Positions 6,211 through 9,887 of a DNA stretch of 9,887 bases are shown piece after piece; the stretch's first letter is position 1, and each line of letters begins with the position of its first letter. Under the pieces are notes generated by a model, which worked only from the letters and a program-made list of their open reading frames with translations, was not told the DNA's origin and did no database searches. The stretch comes from Pelotomaculum sp. UBA3102 (GTDB lineage Bacteria > Bacillota > Desulfotomaculia > Desulfotomaculales > Pelotomaculaceae): assembly GCA_002365865.1 (NCBI GenBank), contig DFAQ01000030.1, forward strand, positions 1,080 through 10,966, given 5' to 3'. Position numbers and translations under genes: made by a program.

Positions 6211-6687
6211 TCAATACTCCAGCATAGCTTTTGTTACTCTCCCCGGCATAGCTGGGGGCTTAGCTGTTCTAGTTAAGGCAAATAAAATTTCCGCCTTTGC
6301 CACTACTGTATCTCCCACCAGCGCCTGGCATTTTCTCCGGCCTATTTTCCCTTTAAGCTGCGTGATTTCGGCTTCCAGGCGGAGTACATCCCCGGGCATC
6401 ACATCTTTCAAAAAACAAGCTTTATCTATTCCAGCCAGCAGGGTGCTTTTATTGCGGTATTGGGGACAGCTTAAAATGGCCACTGCCCCTACCTGACCCA
6501 TAGCCTCCAGAATAAGTACCGGAGGCATTAAATGTTTGCCATTAGGTCCGGTCTGTAAAAAAAAATCATTAATAGAAACTTTTTTTTGGCCAACGGCCCG
6601 CTTGCCCGGAAGCAGTTCCGTTATTCTGTCTATGAAGAGAAAAGGGTAACGATGAGGGATAATGGCTTCAATTTCCTTGATATTCAC
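6211..6687 (-). CDS. fabZ: FabZ-like hotdog protein of the biotin operon, C-terminus altered by IS insertion
   Basis: Resembles 3-hydroxyacyl-ACP dehydratase FabZ, which would make the 2-enoyl-ACP. The GTG at 6687 is preferred: its GTGA overlaps the bioD stop, AGAAGGGG lies upstream, and the protein then begins VNIKEIEAIIPHRYPFLFIDR as FabZ does. An upstream ATG at 6729 is in frame but would lie far inside bioD. Of 158 residues, HRYPFLFIDR (12-21), KKVSIN (35-40) and VLILEAMGQ (57-65) match the family, with the catalytic Glu at E61. The catalytic His, normally in GHFP 14 residues before that Glu, is Gly47 (QTGPNGKHLMPP). Residues 140-158 are encoded by the left end of the insertion sequence; the original protein probably ended at T139. 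Dehydratase activity is therefore uncertain. Alternatives are another hotdog activity or a non-catalytic partner. Confidence 0.85.
   Translation of the reverse strand: MNIKEIEAIIPHRYPFLFIDRITELLPGKRAVGQKKVSINDFFLQTGPNGKHLMPPVLILEAMGQVGAVAILSCPQYRNKSTLLAGIDKACFLKDVMPGDVLRLEAEITQLKGKIGRRKCQALVGDTVVAKAEILFALTRTAKPPAMPGRVTKAMLEY
6241..6258. repeat. Left-end hairpin of the IS200/IS605 element
   Basis: On the minus strand CCCCCAGC-TAT-GCCGGGG folds into a stem with one A/C mismatch and the same TAT loop as the right-end hairpin. It lies inside the present fabZ reading frame and encodes part of its added tail. The bases just 5' of the stem (GCTAAG) can pair with the TTA of the left cleavage site TTAAC. 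Confidence 0.8.
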
Positions 6688-7418
6688 CGGCCGCCCCCCC
6701 TTCTGTTGGGCAGGGAAATCATCTCCCACTTGATTCCAGTTTCGACCAATTGGACAATCCGGCCCGGCTTACCCGTATCCGTATCTATACCGGCATCGTA
6801 AGGTATAATCCCAATCACAGGAACTCCTGATAATTCGGCAATCAGCCCAGGATTTGTTTTCTCCGCCGTGCCGGCCTCTTTTTCATTTAGCCCGTTAATA
6901 ATTATGCCGGCAACGTGGATTCCCCTGGATTTTGCATATTCAACGGTTAACAAGGTGTGATTTACCGTACCCAGGCCGGGCCTTGCCACGATGAGGGCGG
7001 GGAGATTAAAGGCTTTAATCAGGTCGGCCATTAAAAACCGGCCCGTTATAGGTACCATGATTCCGCCCGCCCCTTCCACCAACATGAAATCATGCCGTCT
7101 ACATAATTCCCGGTAAGCCCGGTTTATCTTTGCTAGGTCAATGGCAGTACCGGTAAGTTCGGCGGCTATTCGTGGAGCCAGGGGTGGTTTGAGGCGGTAC
7201 GGACTGACCAGTTCCATTTCGTCCATAATTCCTGCTACCGTCAAGGCAAACAAGGCATCCGGTGATACCAAGCCCTGGCGGGTTGTTGTGCTTCCCGTCT
7301 GAACGGGCTTCATAATCCCTACATTTATTCCCCTCTGTTTCAGGTTTGCTACAATCCCGGCTGTGACAACCGTTTTCCCCACACCGGTGTCGGTGCCGGT
7401 GATAAAATAACCTTGCAT
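6684..7418 (-). CDS. bioD: Dethiobiotin synthetase BioD
   Basis: ATP-dependent carboxylation of 7,8-diaminononanoate to dethiobiotin. The 244 residues show the P-loop GTDTGVGKT (8-16), the substrate and phosphate-binding KPVQTG (37-42), EGAGGIMVPI (115-124) and ARPGLGTVNHTLLT (145-158), with N175 near the nucleotide site. Length is usual for the family. The last residues after about 225 (EMISLPNRRGGGR) are read through a run of seven G and are not conserved. The ATG has AAGGAG eight bases upstream and lies 17 bases after the bioF stop. Its TGA stop overlaps the fabZ GTG as GTGA, so the two genes are translationally coupled, which is good evidence that fabZ is an old member of this operon. Confidence 0.97.
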   Translation of the reverse strand: MQGYFITGTDTGVGKTVVTAGIVANLKQRGINVGIMKPVQTGSTTTRQGLVSPDALFALTVAGIMDEMELVSPYRLKPPLAPRIAAELTGTAIDLAKINRAYRELCRRHDFMLVEGAGGIMVPITGRFLMADLIKAFNLPALIVARPGLGTVNHTLLTVEYAKSRGIHVAGIIINGLNEKEAGTAEKTNPGLIAELSGVPVIGIIPYDAGIDTDTGKPGRIVQLVETGIKWEMISLPNRRGGGR

Positions 7419-7435
7419 CTTATTCGCTCCTTGTT

Positions 7436-8602
7436 TCAGATAATTCCTAATTCTTTGCCGGCCTGCATAAAGGCCGAAAGCGCCCTATCCAGGTCTTCCC
7501 TGGTATGAGTGGCCATTACCGTGACCCTGATCCTGCTGGTGCCAGGCGGTACCGTGGGCGGTCTGATACCTGGGGCAAAAACCCCCAGGGCAAATAATTT
7601 TTCGGCCATTTTCATGGTTTTGTCTGCATCACCAATAAATATGGGAATTATAGGTGACTCTTCGGCCAAGATGGAATACCCCATTTGTTTGAGCCCAGAT
7701 CTTAGATAACGGGCGTTAGCCCAAAGATTTTCCCGTATTTGCGGGTTTTCTTCAATAACCCTGAGAGCTGTCGTGGCAGCGGCAATTACAGCCGGAGGGA
7801 GGGCAGTAGAAAAAATAAAACTGCGGGCTTTGTTTCTCAGGTAATCAATTAGCTTTCGGGAGCCGGCAATGTAGCCGCCGGCACTGCCCACCGCCTTGCT
7901 CAAAGTCCCCATTTGAATATGGATCTTGTCTTTGAGGTTGAAATGATCTGCCGTACCTGCTCCCCGGCGGCCCAGTACTCCGGTAGCGTGGGCATCGTCC
8001 ACCATTAACAGGGCATGGTATTTTTCGGCAAGCTCCACCAGCCGAGGTAGCGGAGCCAAGTCACCGTCCATGCTAAAAACCCCGTCGGTTACAATGAGGC
8101 GCTGGCGATATCCTCGAGCTTGTTGTAACAGTTTTTCCAGGGCCCGGGTATCTTTGTGGGGGAAAATTTTAATTTTTGCCCGGCTCAGCCGGCATCCGTC
8201 GATTATACTAGCGTGATTCAACTCGTCACTTAAGATTAAGTCGTCTTTTCCTGCCAGGGCGGTTATTGCCCCCAAGTTGGCCATGTAACCGGTATTGAAA
8301 ACAATGGCTGCCTCAGTTTTTTTAAAGCGGGCAATGGTTTTTTCCATTTCTTCGTGAAGCCTTAAGTTGCCGGTAGTTAAACGTGAACCTCCTGCACCGG
8401 TGCCCCACCGGGTTACGGCTTCCCGGGCCGCTGCTTTCACCTCGGGGTGCTCGGTAAGTCCCAGGTAGTTATTGGAAGAAAGCAAAAGGCATTGTTTCCC
8501 GTTAACTACCGTCCTGGCAGCCTGGGAATCGTCCATCCTGTTAAGCCGGCGGTAAAGGTGATGCTCCTGTAGATAAGCCAATTCCTCTTCTAAAAATTTC
8601 AT
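7436..8602 (-). CDS. bioF: 8-amino-7-oxononanoate synthase BioF
   Basis: PLP enzyme of the alpha-oxoamine synthase family that joins pimeloyl-CoA and L-alanine to give 8-amino-7-oxononanoate with loss of CO2. The 388 residues are normal length. Visible motifs are LLSSNNYLGL (40-49), GTGAGGSRLTTG (67-78), H130 in LNHASIIDG, D202 and H205 in VDDAHATG, and the Schiff-base K236 in GTLSKAVGSAGGYIAG. Close relatives include glycine C-acetyltransferase (Kbl). The position directly after bioW and before bioD supports BioF, though some members of this group act on other acyl-CoAs. The ribosome binding site AAAGGAG lies inside the end of bioW, and the ATG is 3 bases after the bioW stop. Confidence 0.96.
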   Translation of the reverse strand: MKFLEEELAYLQEHHLYRRLNRMDDSQAARTVVNGKQCLLLSSNNYLGLTEHPEVKAAAREAVTRWGTGAGGSRLTTGNLRLHEEMEKTIARFKKTEAAIVFNTGYMANLGAITALAGKDDLILSDELNHASIIDGCRLSRAKIKIFPHKDTRALEKLLQQARGYRQRLIVTDGVFSMDGDLAPLPRLVELAEKYHALLMVDDAHATGVLGRRGAGTADHFNLKDKIHIQMGTLSKAVGSAGGYIAGSRKLIDYLRNKARSFIFSTALPPAVIAAATTALRVIEENPQIRENLWANARYLRSGLKQMGYSILAEESPIIPIFIGDADKTMKMAEKLFALGVFAPGIRPPTVPPGTSRIRVTVMATHTREDLDRALSAFMQAGKELGII

Positions 8603-8605
8603 TGG

Positions 8606-9454
8606 CTAATGCTCCTTTAATCTCTTTCTGAATTCGTCAAAGGTCATTTCACTGTAAATGGGACCCAGCTTTGAAATAATGCAAGGTTTTTGTTCCAATA
8701 TCTTAATAATTTCTTCCGGTTTTCCCATGGTGGGATCAATGAAAAATATCCTGCCTCCTCGGCGGCTGTCTTTCTCTTTTAAATAGTTAAAGCGGACGTA
8801 CCCTAGGTTTGCAGAAGCAACATAACCGGCTGTATACCCGGGGTCGTCAGACCAACACAATTCCGCGACTATTCCTGGCACGTGGGCAACCTTAGTGGCC
8901 AAGCAGAGAGCTTCCCGAACGTGGTCGTTATTTAACCCTAATTTTTCTAGCTCCCGCGATAAAATTTCTTCCAAGTTGGGGGCATAGTCCATGCGCGATG
9001 CTCTTATTCCTCGGTTGGGGTCAGGTTCCAACCGGCATCCCGTATTGACATCCATCAGAATGGCTCCTCGCATATTGGTACCGCAGTCAAAACAACCCTC
9101 AAGAAGATAATTAAACCCCCTTTCAATCAGCCGGCGTTCGATTCCCGCCAGCTCCAGAACCTTCCGGGCCAGTTTCCTGCCTTCCAGGTAATCTCGACAC
9201 CGTATGGTATAAACGGGGAGGGAAGTTACTTTTTGAATTTTTTCAGGGGAAATAAATTCAATGATTATATTGATAAAGTCAGGACGGCCCAATCCATGTT
9301 TTAAGGCCCGAAGAAAAAGCTTTTCCAGAGTGACCGGGATTTTTTCCTCCAGGACAATTCTTTCCGCCCCTGAAATATGCCGGCCGCCGCTTTCATGGGG
9401 ACCGCCCTGGGCAGCACGCATTCTAATGCTGTATAGTTCTTGAGACATAGGCAT
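8606..9454 (-). CDS. bioW: 6-carboxyhexanoate-CoA ligase (pimeloyl-CoA synthetase) BioW
   Basis: Activates free pimelate with ATP and CoA to pimeloyl-CoA, AMP and pyrophosphate, feeding BioF. Aligning by eye with Bacillus BioW gives the signature YSIRMRAAQGG (8-18), GGRHISGAER (23-32), RGIRASRMD (148-156), ELCWSDDPGYTAGYVAS (198-214) and FFID (237-240). From the first ATG the protein is 282 residues, slightly longer than the Bacillus enzyme (about 260), mainly through a C-terminal tail. The ATG at 9448 is the likelier start: GGAG is 9 bases from it but only about 3 from the ATG at 9454, and the Bacillus-like N-terminus begins there. It is the first gene of the operon, about 119 bases from the promoter -10. 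BioW shows the pathway uses free pimelate rather than the BioC/BioH route. Confidence 0.97.
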   Translation of the reverse strand: MPMSQELYSIRMRAAQGGPHESGGRHISGAERIVLEEKIPVTLEKLFLRALKHGLGRPDFINIIIEFISPEKIQKVTSLPVYTIRCRDYLEGRKLARKVLELAGIERRLIERGFNYLLEGCFDCGTNMRGAILMDVNTGCRLEPDPNRGIRASRMDYAPNLEEILSRELEKLGLNNDHVREALCLATKVAHVPGIVAELCWSDDPGYTAGYVASANLGYVRFNYLKEKDSRRGGRIFFIDPTMGKPEEIIKILEQKPCIISKLGPIYSEMTFDEFRKRLKEH

Positions 9455-9466
9455 TTTCTCCGGCTA

Positions 9467-9498
9467 ATGTTAACTTTATTTTTATTTTTGGTTTACAA
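9467..9498. promoter_or_regulatory. BirA-type operator A, next to bioW
   Basis: ATGTTAACT (9467-9475) and GGTTTACAA (9490-9498) are separated by 14 bases, matching the Gram-positive BirA operator pattern TTGTTAACC-N14-16-GGTTAACAA or its GTAAACC variant. It lies about 20 bases ahead of the bioW start. A weak minus-strand promoter, TTTACC (9507-9502), 17 bases, TAAAAA (9484-9479), would overlap it, so this operator may guard a second start site. Biotinoyl-AMP-bound BirA would repress here; birA itself is not in the window. Confidence 0.75.
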
Positions 9499-9548
9499 AT
9501 AGGTAAAAACTTTCCTCTGTTTAATAATTTTAGCAGAGTTATAGTAGA

Positions 9549-9580
9549 TTGTAAACCTATTAATTTATTATGGTTAACTT
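9549..9580. promoter_or_regulatory. BirA-type operator B over the operon promoter
   Basis: TTGTAAACC (9549-9557) and GGTTAACTT (9572-9580), again with 14 bases between. The proposed -10 of the operon promoter lies within it, so a bound BirA dimer would block RNA polymerase. It is nearly the reverse complement of operator A, and the two centres are 82 bases apart. Confidence 0.85.
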
Positions 9581-9597
9581 TTTGATGTTAGTGTCAA
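9567..9597 (-). promoter_or_regulatory. Probable sigma-A promoter of the biotin operon
   Basis: A consensus -35 TTGACA (9597-9592) is followed after 19 bases by CATAAT (9572-9567). The spacer is two bases longer than ideal, so the promoter may be of moderate strength. Its overlap with operator B supports the call. Confidence 0.6.
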
Positions 9598-9598
9598 A

Positions 9599-9887
9599 AC
9601 AAAAAAGTTTGCTCAAACGCAGAACTTAATCAAAGCCCTGATATAACAAGCCCGAAGGCGCTTTAACAGTATCTTCCATAGTGAAAAAGTCCGCTCGAAA
9701 CCGGGAATGTATTCACTTCGGAAGTTCTGGCACAATAGTAACAATTCTATCAATAAGTGCCCGAGCATTAGAGGCAGCTGTTCATGCCGGGGTACCCCCC
9801 GGGTCGGCTAATGCAGCCACCAACTTAAATTATTGGACATTCTTCAAATCACAGATATATACTATGATATATATCTACTTTTGTTAG
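9599..9887. other. Right flank without an intact gene
   Basis: No reading frame here has a ribosome binding site and recognisable homology. A minus-strand frame (9829-9713) reads KLVAALADPGGTPA, a TGA (9784-9782), then TAASNARALIDRIVTIVPELPK and a TGA (9715-9713). This looks like the C-terminal end of a decayed protein that I cannot name. A weak hairpin with one bulge, AAGCCC-GAA-GGCGCTT, lies at 9648-9663 with no T-run after it. At 9853-9876 AGATATATA and TATATATCT form a 9-base inverted repeat with a 6-base loop, A+T only. Confidence 0.4.

Larger units (their letters stand above)
5630..6271 (-). mobile_element. Decayed IS200/IS605-family element between fabZ and fabG
   Basis: A 642-base element with only a tnpA-type gene and no tnpB. 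Read on the minus strand, the left end starts after the host pentamer TTAAC (6276-6272), 13 bases before an imperfect hairpin. The right end has a perfect hairpin followed by TATTTGAC, so the right cleavage pentamer is TTGAC (5634-5630). This resembles the TTGAT/TTGAC pair I recall for ISDra2. There are no terminal inverted repeats and no target duplication, as expected for this family. Deleting the element joins TTAAC to TTAAAAAATATGAGG: fabZ then ends ...LT followed by TAA, and the fabG start comes 20 bases later. That restored gene junction is the main support for the exact ends. The transposase is inactive by deletion, so movement would need a related TnpA in trans. Confidence 0.88.

Noticed and set aside
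6684..6729. fabZ start at ATG 6729
   Set aside because: It would overlap bioD by 46 bases and add 14 residues unlike FabZ; the GTG at 6687 gives stop-start coupling and the family's normal N-terminus.
9788..9802. GGGGTACCCC palindrome as a regulatory site
   Set aside because: It is an isolated short palindrome inside the decayed right-flank fragment with no nearby promoter or gene.
9681..9887. Plus-strand reading frame of 68 codons starting with GTG
   Set aside because: No ribosome binding site, no recognisable motif, and its best part is antisense to the more protein-like minus-strand fragment.
1..9887. CRISPR array, tRNA or rRNA genes
   Set aside because: No regularly spaced repeats and no stretch resembling a tRNA or rRNA were seen on either strand.

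Overview
The window looks like part of the chromosome of a Gram-positive anaerobe, probably of the Peptococcaceae (Pelotomaculum/Desulfotomaculum type). The grounds are strong AGGAGG-type ribosome binding sites, GTG starts, Bacillus-type BioW and BioA proteins, an anaerobe-type BioB, a BirA operator of the Gram-positive type, and a decayed F420-ligase-like gene of a kind I associate with that family. The genus is inference from protein resemblance only.

The core (about 1257-9600, all minus strand) is one long biotin operon. Reading from right to left it is: promoter with two BirA-type operators, bioW, bioF, bioD, a fabZ-like gene, a decayed IS200/IS605-type insertion, fabG, fabF, bioA, bioB. 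Apart from the insertion, the genes overlap or lie 3-20 bases apart. BioW activates pimelate to pimeloyl-CoA, BioF condenses it with alanine, BioA transaminates, BioD closes the ureido ring and BioB inserts sulfur. bioC, bioH, bioG, bioI and bioZ are all absent from the window. Instead the operon carries its own ketoacyl synthase, ketoacyl reductase and dehydratase-like gene. The simplest reading is a dedicated fatty-acid-style module that makes pimelate (or pimeloyl-ACP) for BioW. Two of the enzymes have unusual active sites: the FabZ-like protein lacks the family's catalytic His, and BioB lacks one of the four [2Fe-2S] ligands known from E. coli and has a Cys beside the conserved Arg ligand.

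A 642-base IS200/IS605-like element (5630-6271) sits between fabZ and fabG. Its ends can be placed to the base: removing it restores a fabZ stop codon followed 20 bases later by the fabG start. Its transposase has lost the HUH motif by an in-frame deletion, but both end hairpins and the matching guide/cleavage sequences remain. Its insertion replaced the natural fabZ stop with 19 extra codons read from the left end of the element.

The left flank (1-1200, plus strand) is genetic debris: a truncated GGDEF domain, then a coenzyme F420-0:glutamyl ligase (CofE) homologue with no N-terminus, one frameshift and one in-frame stop. It is visibly richer in G+C than the biotin genes. The right flank (9600-9887) has no intact gene, only a short decayed reading frame that I do not recognise.
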